Positions 35,765 to 45,336 of a stretch of DNA of 64,000 nucleotides are shown here, piece after piece. A program made the translations under genes and the position numbers. Numbering within the stretch: position 1 is the first letter of the stretch; each line of letters opens with the position of its first letter. The notes under the pieces were generated by a model. The model ran no database searches, was not told the origin of the DNA, and saw only the letters and a program-made list of their open reading frames with translations. This stretch comes from Bordetella pertussis 18323 (GTDB lineage: Bacteria; Pseudomonadota; Gammaproteobacteria; Burkholderiales; Burkholderiaceae_B). Location: positions 248,001-312,000 of the forward strand of contig NC_018518.1 in NCBI RefSeq assembly GCF_000306945.1, given 5' to 3'.

Positions 35765-36119
35765 GGGCGGCCTCCTGCATCTTGGCGCCGATCTCGGCAG
35801 CGGCACGGACGATGGCGCGGCGGGTGGCGGCCTCAATCCCGCCGTACTTGTGGGCCGCACATCCAAACCAGGTATCGCCGGGGCGCCGTGCAGAGCCACC
35901 ATAGTCATCGACATGGACCCACAGGCGCAGCTTCACAGCCAGCCGCAGCGCATCGCCGTCGTCGGTGAGCGGGTTCCATTCGATGCCCGCCACCTTCCCG
36001 TCTGGGTCGGCCTTGGCCGGCCGCGTGAACAGCATGTGCGCCTGGAAGCCGGTGCCGGGCCATACCCCCATGCCGGCTGCCTTTGCCGCCAGCTCCAACA
36101 GTTCGCGGTCAGTTCGCAT
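35757..36119 (-). CDS. Conserved phage protein of unknown function
   Basis: A 120-residue protein starting [20 protein letters not shown] and containing [17 protein letters not shown]. This layout is common in small phage proteins (DUF2591-like, from memory). ATG 36119 is chosen because it overlaps the stop of the next upstream gene; an earlier in-frame ATG at 36215 would overlap that gene by over 100 bases. Confidence 0.6.
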   Translation of the reverse strand: MRTDRELLELAAKAAGMGVWPGTGFQAHMLFTRPAKADPDGKVAGIEWNPLTDDGDALRLAVKLRLWVHVDDYGGSARRPGDTWFGCAAHKYGGIEAATRRAIVRAAAEIGAKMQEAAHA

Positions 36120-37296
36120 TGCCGTCCCCCTCCTTGCGCGCGGCCAGGACAGCGGTTTCGTCATCGTCGGCCGCTTCGCCAACGGCAATTCGCAGTGCGT
36201 CAAACGCGGCGTCAAACCGGGCGACGTTCTCGGGGAACACCACCAGACCGCCGTCAGTGCGGTCCCAGACGTGCGGATACAGCTTGGTCATGCCCTTGAC
36301 GGCGGCTACCAGTTGAACGAGCGATGCCGGTATATCGGCATCACGCACCGCCTCGCTGGCCTGGCTGTCCTCTGCCGCCGTGGGCGCGGGGGTGGACTTG
36401 AGGGTGCGGACGGCGTTCGCCGCCTGACGGAATTTGGTGTGGTACCGTCGATTCTCATAATGCAGACGATCAAGCACCTGCGCCGCTTCCTCCAGTGCCG
36501 CATTGCGCACGTCCTCGGCGCTGTCCCGGGCCGCCGCTGCCGCGTACACATCAGGATGCAGCCCTGCCGGGTGCAGCGTCCAACGCCATCCAGCAGGGGC
36601 CTGGGGCGCGCTATGTCCAGGGCTTGTGTCCAGAGGCTCAGGCTTATGTCCATAGGCGCTGGCCTGGGGCGCGGCATTCTCGATGGCATCCAGCGCACGC
36701 ATCCAGGGGCAATTGCTGCTGCTGTGTTCGCCGATTTCCACCAGCAGATGGTGAGCAATGGCGTTCGCCAGCTTGTCGGCCATGTCGTGGTACTCGTCGC
36801 GCTCGGTCATTACCTCTTCGAGTTGCTTGTCCAGCGATTCGTTGATAGCCCGCAGTCTCTGGTTGTCGGCCGCGAAGCCGTGCTGGTGAATAACCGGCTG
36901 CGCCTCCCCGGCTACAGGGGCGCTTGCCAGGGCCCGATCGGCGTGGTCCAGAATATCGCCAACGGTGCGCGTTTCACCATCCAGCGTGATCTTGTCAGCT
37001 TCGATATTGAGCGCTTGCAACGCGCCGGCTGACCAGCGTAAGGCAGTGATGGCGGCGTCAAGGGCTGCGAGCTTCGCATCGCCGTCCTCCATGCAGTGCT
37101 GGTCCATTTCTACGCCCAGGCGTAGATCCTGTAGCGCCTTGATGTGGGGCGCCCGCTCATCGGCTACAGGGGCGCGCAACTTCTGCACGAGCGCGCCGCA
37201 TTGCTCGGCCAGTGCCTTGGCTTCGTTCATGGCGTCGATTTCGGCCTGCGACAGATCGCGATAGCCCTTGATCTTCTGGTGCTGGTTTTCCATCAC
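36109..37296 (-). CDS. Phage protein with N-terminal Acb2/Tad1-like hairpin and coiled-coil body
   Basis: A 395-residue protein. Residues about 4-43 ([20 protein letters not shown], then an [17 protein letters not shown] helix) resemble, from memory, the small Acb2/Tad1 hairpin family. Those phage proteins bind cyclic nucleotide signals and blunt CBASS or Thoeris defence. The remainder is different: helical segments rich in Ala and Glu, a heptad-like stretch ([20 protein letters not shown]), and a C-terminal acidic region. It is far longer than the roughly 90-residue sponges. Activity is unproven. Confidence 0.55.
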   Translation of the reverse strand: MMENQHQKIKGYRDLSQAEIDAMNEAKALAEQCGALVQKLRAPVADERAPHIKALQDLRLGVEMDQHCMEDGDAKLAALDAAITALRWSAGALQALNIEADKITLDGETRTVGDILDHADRALASAPVAGEAQPVIHQHGFAADNQRLRAINESLDKQLEEVMTERDEYHDMADKLANAIAHHLLVEIGEHSSSNCPWMRALDAIENAAPQASAYGHKPEPLDTSPGHSAPQAPAGWRWTLHPAGLHPDVYAAAAARDSAEDVRNAALEEAAQVLDRLHYENRRYHTKFRQAANAVRTLKSTPAPTAAEDSQASEAVRDADIPASLVQLVAAVKGMTKLYPHVWDRTDGGLVVFPENVARFDAAFDALRIAVGEAADDDETAVLAARKEGDGNAN

Positions 37297-37329
37297 TGCT
37301 CCTATGGGGTACTGCGTTGGGGGGAATCG

Positions 37330-37857
37330 TTACGCCGCTTCCGGCTCCAGGTTCAGGCCCAGCGCGCCCTGCTTTTCGATCGCCGGCGTCACGCTGATGG
37401 TGATTTCGTTGCCCAGCACCTCGTGCAGCTTCTTCACCTGCTCGCCCGTGGGGTGGCACTTCACGCGGAACGTGAGCGTCACGCTGCCGCCTTCGTGCAG
37501 TTCCGCCTGGAAACCGTCGACGTCTACAGGGTCCATCTGGATGTCGGACGAACCGCCCAGGCCGAAGCCGATGAGCACCTTGGCGCCCTTTAGGTCGTGC
37601 TTGAGGCGCACGCGGTCGATCAGGTCGGCGTAGATCCGTTCGGTCAATGCTTCGCCGACGGCCATTTCGGCCTGGTTCGGCGCTTCCTCGGCCTTGTAGA
37701 GGCCATGGCGCAGCCGCGGATGGAACTCCGACAGGATGCCGTTGCCGGTCGTGAAGCTGATCTTCAGGTCGGCGCCGCCGGCCGGCTCGTCGCCGTGGCG
37801 CTCGGTGCGCACATTCAGGTGCGCGAGGATCGCGGTTTGCTCTTGCAGGGAGAACAT
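37330..37857 (-). CDS. Conserved phage protein next to the exonuclease/RecT pair
   Basis: A 175-residue protein starting MFSLQEQTAILAHLNVRTER and containing FGLGGSSDIQMDPVDVDGFQ. Similar proteins commonly accompany exonuclease/RecT modules in siphophages, but I know no function for them. ATG 37857 is preferred over 37872 because it matches the usual N-terminus. No enzyme motifs are seen. Confidence 0.6.
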   Translation of the reverse strand: MFSLQEQTAILAHLNVRTERHGDEPAGGADLKISFTTGNGILSEFHPRLRHGLYKAEEAPNQAEMAVGEALTERIYADLIDRVRLKHDLKGAKVLIGFGLGGSSDIQMDPVDVDGFQAELHEGGSVTLTFRVKCHPTGEQVKKLHEVLGNEITISVTPAIEKQGALGLNLEPEAA

Positions 37858-37914
37858 AGGGCAGGGCTCCAAGTGGTGCTACGTGGGTAATAGGGCGGGC
37901 GCCGCCCAGGGAGA

Positions 37915-38562
37915 TCAGGCGGCCAGGCGCTTCAGCTGAACAACCAGCTCATCGCGCTCGGCCAGAAACTGGAGAACGGCCTTTTCGTGGTCGGCCAGCT
38001 CTTTGGCGGTTGGGATGAAGCGGCAGACGAACAGCTGCAGCTCTTCCGGGAACCGTGGATCGAACGACACGAAGTCGGCGAACTCCGCACCGGTGACCCA
38101 GACGTTGTGCAGGCACTGCGGGCGATATTGGTCCGGCAGCGTGCCCGCTTCCAGATAGCGGATGTGCGTGGTGCTTTTCGGGCACTTCGTCTCGAGCACG
38201 CCGCGCCGGCCGTCTTCCACGAACAGGCCGTCAACGCTGCATCCGGCCGCCACGTCGGGCAGGTACATGAAGCCGCTTTCGATGGCGACATTGCCGGACG
38301 CTTCTTCGTAGGCCATGCGGGCGAACGGCTCCTGATCGATGCCCCACTGCATTTCCTTGCTGGTGTAATCGCTGCCTTGGGGCATGCCCGTCAGTACTTC
38401 GATGGCCAGCTCGAACTTGTAGTCGGCGCGCTTGGTCGACCATTCCTTCTTGGCCGTCATCGCCAGCATGTCGGCGGCGCGCGACCCGGTGACGCGGCCG
38501 CAGCGGTCCGGCAGCCAGCCGTCGCTGCCCTGCTCATGGGGGGAGAGGATGTAGCGGTTCAT
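37915..38562 (-). CDS. YqaJ-type viral recombinase/exonuclease
   Basis: A 215-residue PD-(D/E)XK nuclease of the YqaJ/lambda-exonuclease group. Catalytic elements appear as GCSVDG (Asp) and VLETKCP (E-x-K), preceded by the QWGIDQEPFARMAYEE helix. It would degrade one strand of duplex ends so that the neighbouring RecT can anneal the exposed strand. Its start overlaps the RecT stop (ATGA). Confidence 0.85.
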   Translation of the reverse strand: MNRYILSPHEQGSDGWLPDRCGRVTGSRAADMLAMTAKKEWSTKRADYKFELAIEVLTGMPQGSDYTSKEMQWGIDQEPFARMAYEEASGNVAIESGFMYLPDVAAGCSVDGLFVEDGRRGVLETKCPKSTTHIRYLEAGTLPDQYRPQCLHNVWVTGAEFADFVSFDPRFPEELQLFVCRFIPTAKELADHEKAVLQFLAERDELVVQLKRLAA

Positions 38563-39545
38563 TCCTGGATACCTCCTTGGTCATCGCGGCCGAAGCCGTC
38601 GTCGGACGGGTCGCGGGGCGGCTCGTCGATGGTCTTGCCGCCATCTGGCGGGGGTTCGGTGGGTACCGCCTCGCCGCGCAGCACGGCGCCTCGCGCCGCC
38701 ACCGCGGACTTGAAGGCGTTGTAGATGGCCATGTCCCGCGTGGCGCGCACCTCGGCCAAGCCGTCTTTCCAGACCTTCTCCAGGGCGGCGGCATCCCGGG
38801 CCGCATCCACGGCCTTGCGCAGGCGCGGCAGCAGGTCGGGATCGACCGGCGCGCTGGCGGTGGTGGCCAGGCCTTCGCCGCCGTCTGTGTTCAGGTGGTG
38901 GATCGCCTCCGACAGGCGGTCGTTCTTCGGCCAGTATTTGTAGGCGCGCTTCACCACCGTCTTTTTGGCCATCTCGCCGTAGTCGGTCTTCCAGGGCGAC
39001 GACTTTCCGGACTTCACCGACTGGGACCGGTTCATGATCCCGTCGATTTCGTCCCGGCTCATTGGCGTGGTCAGGTAGTCGCCGTCGGCGGTCTTGACCA
39101 CCACATAGGCCCCGATGATTTCGCCCCGTTCTTTGCTGAAGGGATTGAAGACGTGCGTGGGCGGGGCATCGAAGCCATTCAGGGCGAACGTGTCGGCGGA
39201 ACGCACCAGCTCGGCCTGGGCCCAGCGGATGGAGCCGGTAGCCACGGCCGGGTCGATTAGGCCCATGTAGCTGATGTCCAGGCAGATCCGGCCGTCGCGC
39301 GGCACCAGGTACGCCTGGCGCTTCGCGGGGTTCAGGCTGATGCCAATCGCGGCCACGTTCGTCACCGCGTTGATCACAGACTGGCGGTTGCCCGTCGCGA
39401 CCTTCAGGGTGTAGTCATTGTTCTGCAGCACCTGGATGGCGAAGCCCGCTTCCTTCTCGAAGCTGATGCTCTGATCGGTCAGCACGGCCGCGAAGGACTC
39501 GCGGGCGTTGTAAATGTCCTGGGTGATGACGGCGAGGTTGTTCAA
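38559..39545 (-). CDS. recT: RecT family single-strand annealing protein
   Basis: A 328-residue RecT-like recombinase. Family marks are SVINAVTNVAAIGISLNPAK, AYLVPRDGRICLDISYMGLI and WKTDYGEMAKKTVVKRAYKY. The C-terminal ~70 residues are Pro/Asp-rich and probably disordered. It pairs with the YqaJ-type nuclease encoded just downstream, the usual two-part phage recombination system. Confidence 0.88.
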   Translation of the reverse strand: MNNLAVITQDIYNARESFAAVLTDQSISFEKEAGFAIQVLQNNDYTLKVATGNRQSVINAVTNVAAIGISLNPAKRQAYLVPRDGRICLDISYMGLIDPAVATGSIRWAQAELVRSADTFALNGFDAPPTHVFNPFSKERGEIIGAYVVVKTADGDYLTTPMSRDEIDGIMNRSQSVKSGKSSPWKTDYGEMAKKTVVKRAYKYWPKNDRLSEAIHHLNTDGGEGLATTASAPVDPDLLPRLRKAVDAARDAAALEKVWKDGLAEVRATRDMAIYNAFKSAVAARGAVLRGEAVPTEPPPDGGKTIDEPPRDPSDDGFGRDDQGGIQE

Positions 39546-39548
39546 GGG

Positions 39549-39731
39549 TTATTCCTTCGCGGCGACTGCGGTCTTGCCGCAGCCTTCGCAGGCGGTGAGG
39601 GTGGATCGGGCGTCGAGGGTCGGGCCGATCAGGCCGGTGGCTACCGCCAGCGCGGCGACCATGGCGGCGTATCCGGCCAGGTCCAGGTCAAGGCGCGTGG
39701 CGCGCAGGTAGGCGATGAGGCGGCGGCTCAT
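39549..39731 (-). CDS. Small phage membrane protein with a CxxC tail
   Basis: A 60-residue protein: MSRRLIAYLRATRLDLDLAG, a hydrophobic helix (YAAMVAALAVATGLIG) and a C-terminal CEGCGK. The start overlaps the stop of the upstream gene by four bases. Function unknown. Confidence 0.5.
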   Translation of the reverse strand: MSRRLIAYLRATRLDLDLAGYAAMVAALAVATGLIGPTLDARSTLTACEGCGKTAVAAKE

Positions 39732-40105
39732 TGCCGGCTCCCGAAGGTGACGCGCTGGCCGTCCTCGGTCAGCTCGACCAGCGTGTCCAGCAGTCGGGCG
39801 CGGGCCAGCTTGGTCCACTCGACAAACAGCGTGCCGACCGACACCGCGGACTCTCCGCGCGCCGCGGCACGGACCAGCAGCGAGAACGCCGCTTCGGATT
39901 GCGCATCGCCGATCGTGGCCGCGTACAGCGCTTCGGCGACCAGCTCCGGATCGCCATAGGGCCAGCGCACGCAGCGCTGCGCCACCAGGGCGTAATGCAG
40001 GTCGGCATCGAGGTCGCGCCGCAGCTCGGCCAGCCGCTCGGCGTCGGTCAGCGGGCGCACGACCGCAGCCGTGCCGCACTCGGTGGGGTAGGTGAGGGGA
40101 AGCAT
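39728..40105 (-). CDS. Phage hypothetical protein
   Basis: A 125-residue, mostly helical soluble protein starting MLPLTYPTECGTAAVVRPLT. It is coupled to both neighbours by overlaps or near overlaps of start and stop codons, which supports it as a real gene in the prophage early operon. I do not recognise the family. Confidence 0.6.
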   Translation of the reverse strand: MLPLTYPTECGTAAVVRPLTDAERLAELRRDLDADLHYALVAQRCVRWPYGDPELVAEALYAATIGDAQSEAAFSLLVRAAARGESAVSVGTLFVEWTKLARARLLDTLVELTEDGQRVTFGSRQ

Positions 40106-40107
40106 GG

Positions 40108-40298
40108 TCAGGCCTCGTCCGACCGTGCAGCCATGTCGCGGTAACGGTCGAAGTCGTCGCGGAACGCCTCTTTCAGGCGCGCGCGCGCCGCAGCGGGTCG
40201 GCCGTCATCCAAAGCCGGGCAAGCTGCTTCATGAACGAACCGCCGAGCTGGGCCATTACCTGCACCGCCTGCTCATCGCTGATGTAAGTGGTTTCCAT
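40108..40298 (-). pseudogene. Small phage protein, frameshifted at a GC dinucleotide tract
   Basis: The start METTYISDEQAVQVMAQLGG is clear, and the frame runs to DPLRRARA and a stop at 40173. In the neighbouring frame the sequence continues sensibly as ARLKEAFRDDFDRYRDMAAR to TGA at 40108-40110, just ahead of the next gene's start. The shift maps to the (GC)6 tract 40177-40188. The original product would have been about 63 residues of unknown function. Confidence 0.6.
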
Positions 40299-40338
40299 GG
40301 TGTCTCCTGTCCCCGGCACCCGGGGCGGGTGGGGAAGG

Positions 40339-40818
40339 TCAAGTGGTCTGCTGCCAGGGCGCACGGCCCTCGCACATGGCAATGAACATCTCTTTTTGAG
40401 CGGCCCAGGCAGCGTCCCTGGCAGCGGCCCTGGCAGCGGCCCGCTCTTCCTCGGTGGCTTCGCCGTTGGCGAAACGCTCGGCCACGTCCAGCGCGTCCTT
40501 GCTTCGCTGATCCGTCATCAGATGTTCAACTTGGCGAGCGCACCAGACGGCGAACAGGCGCGCATCGCGATCAACACCGGGCACGCAGCGAAGCGCCCAC
40601 AGCGCGTCATCCAGGCCGTTGCTTGCGAGGATGGCCGTCAACGCGACCGGCTCGGCATGTGAAAACTTGATATAGCTTTCGCGCTCGCTGTCATCGCCGG
40701 AAAACTCACGGCCCTGAACGGCACGGACGACCTTGTTGTAGCCCTCGAAACATGCACCATCGCGGCGCAGATCAGCGAGCGTGACTTCGAATTTGAGGGT
40801 GGCCTTGGTATCGGACAC
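40339..40818 (-). CDS. Phage hypothetical protein with Ala-rich helix
   Basis: A 159-residue protein starting MSDTKATLKFEVTLADLRRD, with a C-terminal helix of A-x-x-A repeats (AAARAAARDAAWAAQKEM). It is the last prophage gene before IS481 copy 3, whose left end lies 41 bp upstream of its start. The phage promoter for this minus-strand operon has therefore probably been removed. Function unknown. Confidence 0.6.
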   Translation of the reverse strand: MSDTKATLKFEVTLADLRRDGACFEGYNKVVRAVQGREFSGDDSERESYIKFSHAEPVALTAILASNGLDDALWALRCVPGVDRDARLFAVWCARQVEHLMTDQRSKDALDVAERFANGEATEEERAAARAAARDAAWAAQKEMFIAMCEGRAPWQQTT

Positions 40819-40858
40819 AGTTATCTCCTAGCCCCTACCGGGGCGGGTGGGGGTTAGG

Positions 40859-41901
40859 TGTGAAGATTCAATAGGTTGTATGCATGGTTCATCCGAACCG
40901 GATTTGAGAAACTGGAAATCGCCAACTCCCCAGTTCACTCAAGGAGCCCGGCCGGATGAACACCCATAAGCATGCCCGATTGACCTTCCTACGTCGACTC
41001 GAAATGGTCCAGCAATTGATCGCCCATCAAGTTTGTGTGCCTGAAGCGGCCCGCGCCTATGGGGTCACCGCGCCGACTGTGCGCAAATGGCTGGGCCGCT
41101 TCCTGGCTCAGGGCCAGGCGGGCTTGGCCGATGCGTCCTCGCGCCCGACGGTCTCGCCCCGAGCGATTGCGCCGGCCAAGGCGCTGGCTATCGTGGAGCT
41201 GCGCCGCAAGCGGCTGACCCAAGCGCGCATCGCCCAGGCGCTGGGCGTGTCAGCCAGCACCGTCAGCCGCGTCCTGGCCCGCGCCGGTCTGTCGCACCTG
41301 GCCGACCTGGAGCCGGCCGAGCCGGTGGTGCGCTACGAGCATCAGGCCCCCGGCGATCTGCTGCACATCGACATCAAGAAGCTGGGACGTATCCAGCGCC
41401 CTGGCCACCGGGTCACGGGCAACCGACGCGATACCGTTGAGGGGGCCGGCTGGGACTTCGTCTTCGTGGCCATCGATGACCACGCCCGCGTGGCCTTCAC
41501 CGACATCCACCCCGACGAGCGCTTCCCCAGCGCCGTCCAGTTCCTCAAGGACGCAGTGGCCTACTACCAGCGCCTGGGCGTGACCATCCAGCGCTTGCTC
41601 ACCGACAATGGCTCGGCCTTTCGCAGCCGCGCCTTCGCCGCGCTGTGCCATGAGCTGGGCATCAAGCACCGCTTTACCCGACCTTACCGCCCACAGACCA
41701 ATGGCAAGGCCGAACGCTTCATCCAGTCGGCCTTGCGTGAGTGGGCTTACGCTCACACCTACCAGAACTCCCAACACCGAGCCGATGCCATGAAATCCTG
41801 GCTACACCACTACAACTGGCATCGACCCCACCAAGGCATCGGGCGCGCTGTACCCATCTCCAGACTCAACCTGGACAAATACAACCTATTGACAGTTCAC
41901 A
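40859..41901 (+). mobile_element. IS481, copy 3 (complete)
   Basis: A 1043-bp element. The left flank GTTAGG does not fit NCTAGN; the right flank GCTAGA does. It joins the prophage remnant to the molybdoenzyme locus and so marks another recombination point. It differs from the other copies near the transposase start (GCCAACTCCCCAG) and by one missense base near the end. Confidence 0.95.
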
Positions 41902-41909
41902 GCTAGATG
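40956..41909 (+). CDS. IS481 transposase, copy 3
   Basis: Same 316-residue DDE transposase as copy 1 except for a Lys in LNLDKYNLLTVHS, where the other copies have Glu. The change lies outside the catalytic motifs. The stop again comes from the flanking CTAG and falls at 41904-41906. Confidence 0.93.
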
Positions 41910-41951
41910 ATTGTTGGGCATGGCAAACTCCTGAGGAAGGCAAGAATAGGA

Positions 41952-44900
41952 TTACCTGCGCAGCGTCAAAGGCGTGATCGGAACCGCCTGGCAGGTCAGG
42001 CAGGTGTCCGCGGAACCATCGAAGTCAATGAGGTGGGCCACCTGCCCGGAAACGATGTGCATGGCGCAGCTCTCGCATTGGCCGACGCGGCACCCGCTCG
42101 GCAGGGACAGGCCGGCGCGCTCGGCGGCGTCGAGCAAGGTGCCGGCCGAGGGGTCCCAGGTGAAGCCGCCCTGCTCTGCCTCGATCTCGATCGGCTGGGG
42201 CGCCAGGGTGGCCGGCACGCGTTTTTCGCTGGTGAACGTTTCCGAGAAAATGTCGAAACGCGGGATGCCGCGCGCCGCCAGCGCGTCGGTGCAGAACGCC
42301 AGGAAACCCGGCGAGCCGCACAGGTAGACCAGCGGCCGCGCCGCCACCGTCGCCGGCGGCAGCCACGCGAAATCCAGCCGGCCGCGCTGCTGGTAATCGC
42401 GGCCCGGCGCGTCGTCGCTTGCCGGCTCGGCATACACGGTCAGCGTGCACACCGAGCCGATGCGCTGCGCCAGCCGCTTGAGCTCGGCCCCGTACGGGTG
42501 CGACGAACCATCGCGGCAGGCGTGCACCAGCAGCACCGACGGGGCAGGCCCGGCATCCTGCGCCAGCGCCTCGAGGTAGCCATGAAAAGGGGTAATGCCG
42601 ATGCCGCTGGCCATCAGTATCACGGGCCGCGCCGTGCGCAAGGGCGGCGTGAAGACGCCCGCCGGCGCGGACAGCAGCACGCGCGCGCCCTCGGCCAGCT
42701 CATGCAGCGCATTGGACATCACCCCGGCGGGGCCATCGCCGTCGCGTACGCGCCGCACGGCGATCGACAGGTGGGCGGGTTCGCGATTGGGGCCGGTAAG
42801 CGAGTACGCGCGCCGGGCAGCGCCGCCGGGCATGGACACGATGACGTGCTGCCCCGGCAGGAAATCGGGCAACGCCTGCGCGTCGCAGGGAAGCAGGCGA
42901 AACTCCGCCACGTCGTGCGCGATGCCGCGCTTTTGCGCCAGCACGAATTCGCGCGCGCCGCTCCAGCTGCCGCGGTTGCGCGCGTCGTCGCGCACGATGT
43001 CGCACACCGTGGCGCGCAGGGGCACCGAGCCGCTGACCGGATCGCGGTGGCGATCCGTCATGATGGCGTTGATATTGCTGGACGCGGGCCCGACGATGGC
43101 GCCGTCGACGCGCCCCAGTCCCTCGCAGCCCTGCCACCAGCCGAATTCGGCGATCGCCACGTTCTCGTGCAGATCGGCGTTGATTTTCGCGCGCAGGGCG
43201 ACTTCGCCGTAGGGCGTGCGCACGCGCACCCAATCCCCGCTGGCTATGCCGCGGGCCCGCGCGGCCTGGACGCTCAGGTACACCTGGGGCTCGGGCGACT
43301 TGCGCCGCAACGAAGCGACGTACCGGTGCGACGAATGCACGAACCAGCCGCTCTTGGCCGTGCTCATGACCAGCGGGTATGCGCCGGCGTGCCGCGCCGG
43401 CGTATCGGCCGGCTCGACATGGACGGGCAGCGCGGGCTGGCCGATGTCGCGCAGGGCCGCGCAGTGGATTTGCACCCTACCGTCCTGCGTGGGAAAGCCG
43501 ACGGGCTGCCCGTCGCGCACGGCCTTGTACTTCTCATGGACAAACGGCTGCGGAAAGCGGATGCCCTCGGGCTGCCTGCGCAAGGCCTGCACATCGATAC
43601 CCAACGGCGCCAGCTGGTGGTTCCAGCACGCATCCATGTCCGCGCCAAAGAACGCATCGCGCAGCCCCAGGCGGCGCGCCAGCTCCAGCACGATCTCGTA
43701 GTCCGCGCGCGACTCGCCGGCGGGCTCCACCATCCTGGGGCGCAGCTGCACGTGCTCCACGGCCGCCTGCGTGATCTCGAAACCCAGCTTCAGCGCTTCG
43801 CGCTCCCAGGGCATGTTGGCCGGCAGGACGATGTCCGCGTTCATGGCGGTCGGGTTCATGCTCATGTCGACGTGCACGTGGAAGTCCAGGGCCTGCAGCG
43901 CCTCCAGATTGCGGGCGGTCTCGGCCTGCGAGACCAGCAGGTTCGACCCGAAGCTGACCAGCGTGCGCACCGGATAGGGGTCCTGTTGCAGGACGGCCCG
44001 GCAGAAGTCGCGCGCCGTGATCCATCCCAGGCTGGGCGGCCCGAGGGGCAGTTCGTCCAGCCCCAGCGCCTTGGCGCGTTGCACCGGCGACAGCAGCTCC
44101 CGATACCCGTTGACGGCGCGATACGGCGGCGCCACGGTCCACAGGTTGCCGCCCTTTCTGTCGCATGCGCCCGTCAAGGCGTATAGCGTGGCGATGGCGC
44201 GGTCGGTCTGGGTGGCGTTGGTATACTGGCCGACGCCGGTCCAGGAGTGATAGGACAGCCGGGGCGCGTTCTCGAAGATGGCGTTGAATTGCGCCAGCTC
44301 GGCCTCGTCCAGCCAGGCCAGCCTGGCGACCTCGTCCGGCGTGTAGCGCTCCACCGCTACCCGCAAGGCGTGCATGACCGTCACGGCCTCGCACGCGCGG
44401 CCGTCGTGCAGGCGCAAGGTCCAGGATCCGAACAGCTCGGCCCGCGCGGTATCCGCGCCGCGGCCGCTGGCGGCCGGGCTGCCGTCCTGCATCACCACCC
44501 GCGCGGCCGGGTCGGCGTCGGGCCACAAATCCACGGCGCGCAGCAAGGCGCCGCTTGCGCCGTCCACCAGGTACGGCCCGTTGCTCCAGCGCGCCACGAA
44601 GTCGTGGTCGAAGCGGCCGGTATGCAGCAGGTGGCGTATGGCGCCCAGCGCGAGCGCGCCATCGGCGCCGGGGCGCACCCGCAGCCACAAGTCCGCCTGC
44701 TGGCTGGATCCCTCCCGATTCGGATCCACCACCACCACCCTTGCCCCGCGCTGGCGCGCCGCCGCGATCCGCGCGGCCTGCGCCAGCCAGGTCCGCGCGG
44801 GGTTGTGGCCCCACAGCAGCATGGTGTCGGTGTGCTCCAGGTCCGGCACGCCGATGCCGCGCCCGAAGGTCAGCGCATGGGCATAGTCCTTGTGCCAGCC

Positions 44901-45323
44901 ACAGACCTCGACCGCGTAGATCAGGTTGGGGCTGCCGAACACCCGCACGAATCGCTCGACCCACTCGAAGCTGTCCACCATGGGCGTGCCGCTGGGCGTG
45001 GTGACGGCGAACGCAACGCTTTCGGCGCCATCGCGCCGGCGCGCGACCGCCAGCCGCGCGGCCACTTCGTCCAGGGCTTCGGACCACTCGATTTCCCGCC
45101 AGCCGGGGTCGGCCGCGCCGCGCGGATTGGTCCGCCTGAGCGGGCGCAGCAGGCGATGGCTTTCGGCCATCATTTCCGGCGCCGCGCGACCCTTGGCGCA
45201 CAGGGCGCCGCCCGTCGGATGGCCGGCAAGCGGCGTCACGGCGACCAGCCGGCCGTTCTCAACGTGGTTGACGGATCCGCAGCGCGACCGGCACAGCGTG
45301 CAGTACCCCGTGACTTGCTTCAT
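41952..45323 (-). CDS. Molybdopterin oxidoreductase fused to a flavin reductase and a 2Fe-2S ferredoxin domain
   Basis: About 1123 residues in three parts. First, an N-terminal 4Fe-4S cluster (CTLCRSRC plus ALCAKG) and a Mo-bisMGD oxidoreductase fold to about residue 700. Next, an FNR-type FAD/NAD domain (RRAYSLTGPNREPAHLSIAV, VILMASGIGITPFHGYL, VYLCGSPGF). Last, a plant-type 2Fe-2S domain (CRVGQCESC, CLTC). One chain could move electrons from NAD(P)H to molybdenum, or the reverse. No signal peptide, so probably cytoplasmic. ATG 45323 (MKQVTGYC) is preferred to 45338, which lies inside an operator-like repeat. Substrate unknown. Confidence 0.85.
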   Translation of the reverse strand: MKQVTGYCTLCRSRCGSVNHVENGRLVAVTPLAGHPTGGALCAKGRAAPEMMAESHRLLRPLRRTNPRGAADPGWREIEWSEALDEVAARLAVARRRDGAESVAFAVTTPSGTPMVDSFEWVERFVRVFGSPNLIYAVEVCGWHKDYAHALTFGRGIGVPDLEHTDTMLLWGHNPARTWLAQAARIAAARQRGARVVVVDPNREGSSQQADLWLRVRPGADGALALGAIRHLLHTGRFDHDFVARWSNGPYLVDGASGALLRAVDLWPDADPAARVVMQDGSPAASGRGADTARAELFGSWTLRLHDGRACEAVTVMHALRVAVERYTPDEVARLAWLDEAELAQFNAIFENAPRLSYHSWTGVGQYTNATQTDRAIATLYALTGACDRKGGNLWTVAPPYRAVNGYRELLSPVQRAKALGLDELPLGPPSLGWITARDFCRAVLQQDPYPVRTLVSFGSNLLVSQAETARNLEALQALDFHVHVDMSMNPTAMNADIVLPANMPWEREALKLGFEITQAAVEHVQLRPRMVEPAGESRADYEIVLELARRLGLRDAFFGADMDACWNHQLAPLGIDVQALRRQPEGIRFPQPFVHEKYKAVRDGQPVGFPTQDGRVQIHCAALRDIGQPALPVHVEPADTPARHAGAYPLVMSTAKSGWFVHSSHRYVASLRRKSPEPQVYLSVQAARARGIASGDWVRVRTPYGEVALRAKINADLHENVAIAEFGWWQGCEGLGRVDGAIVGPASSNINAIMTDRHRDPVSGSVPLRATVCDIVRDDARNRGSWSGAREFVLAQKRGIAHDVAEFRLLPCDAQALPDFLPGQHVIVSMPGGAARRAYSLTGPNREPAHLSIAVRRVRDGDGPAGVMSNALHELAEGARVLLSAPAGVFTPPLRTARPVILMASGIGITPFHGYLEALAQDAGPAPSVLLVHACRDGSSHPYGAELKRLAQRIGSVCTLTVYAEPASDDAPGRDYQQRGRLDFAWLPPATVAARPLVYLCGSPGFLAFCTDALAARGIPRFDIFSETFTSEKRVPATLAPQPIEIEAEQGGFTWDPSAGTLLDAAERAGLSLPSGCRVGQCESCAMHIVSGQVAHLIDFDGSADTCLTCQAVPITPLTLRR

Positions 45324-45336
45324 GTTGCCCTTGCCC

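Larger units (their letters stand above)
34275..40858. mobile_element. Prophage remnant (integrase and early/recombination end)
   Basis: A block of small, tightly overlapping minus-strand genes, including an exonuclease and RecT pair, led by a plus-strand tyrosine integrase directly beside a truncated kinase gene. The integrase-proximal attachment site should lie at roughly 34260-34450. Structural genes and the second attachment site are missing because IS481 copy 3 ends the block at 40859. Boundaries are approximate. Confidence 0.8.

Noticed and set aside
41907..44186. A 759-codon plus-strand frame
   Set aside because: It is fully antisense to the molybdoenzyme fusion gene, with His/Arg/Gly-rich composition and no motifs.
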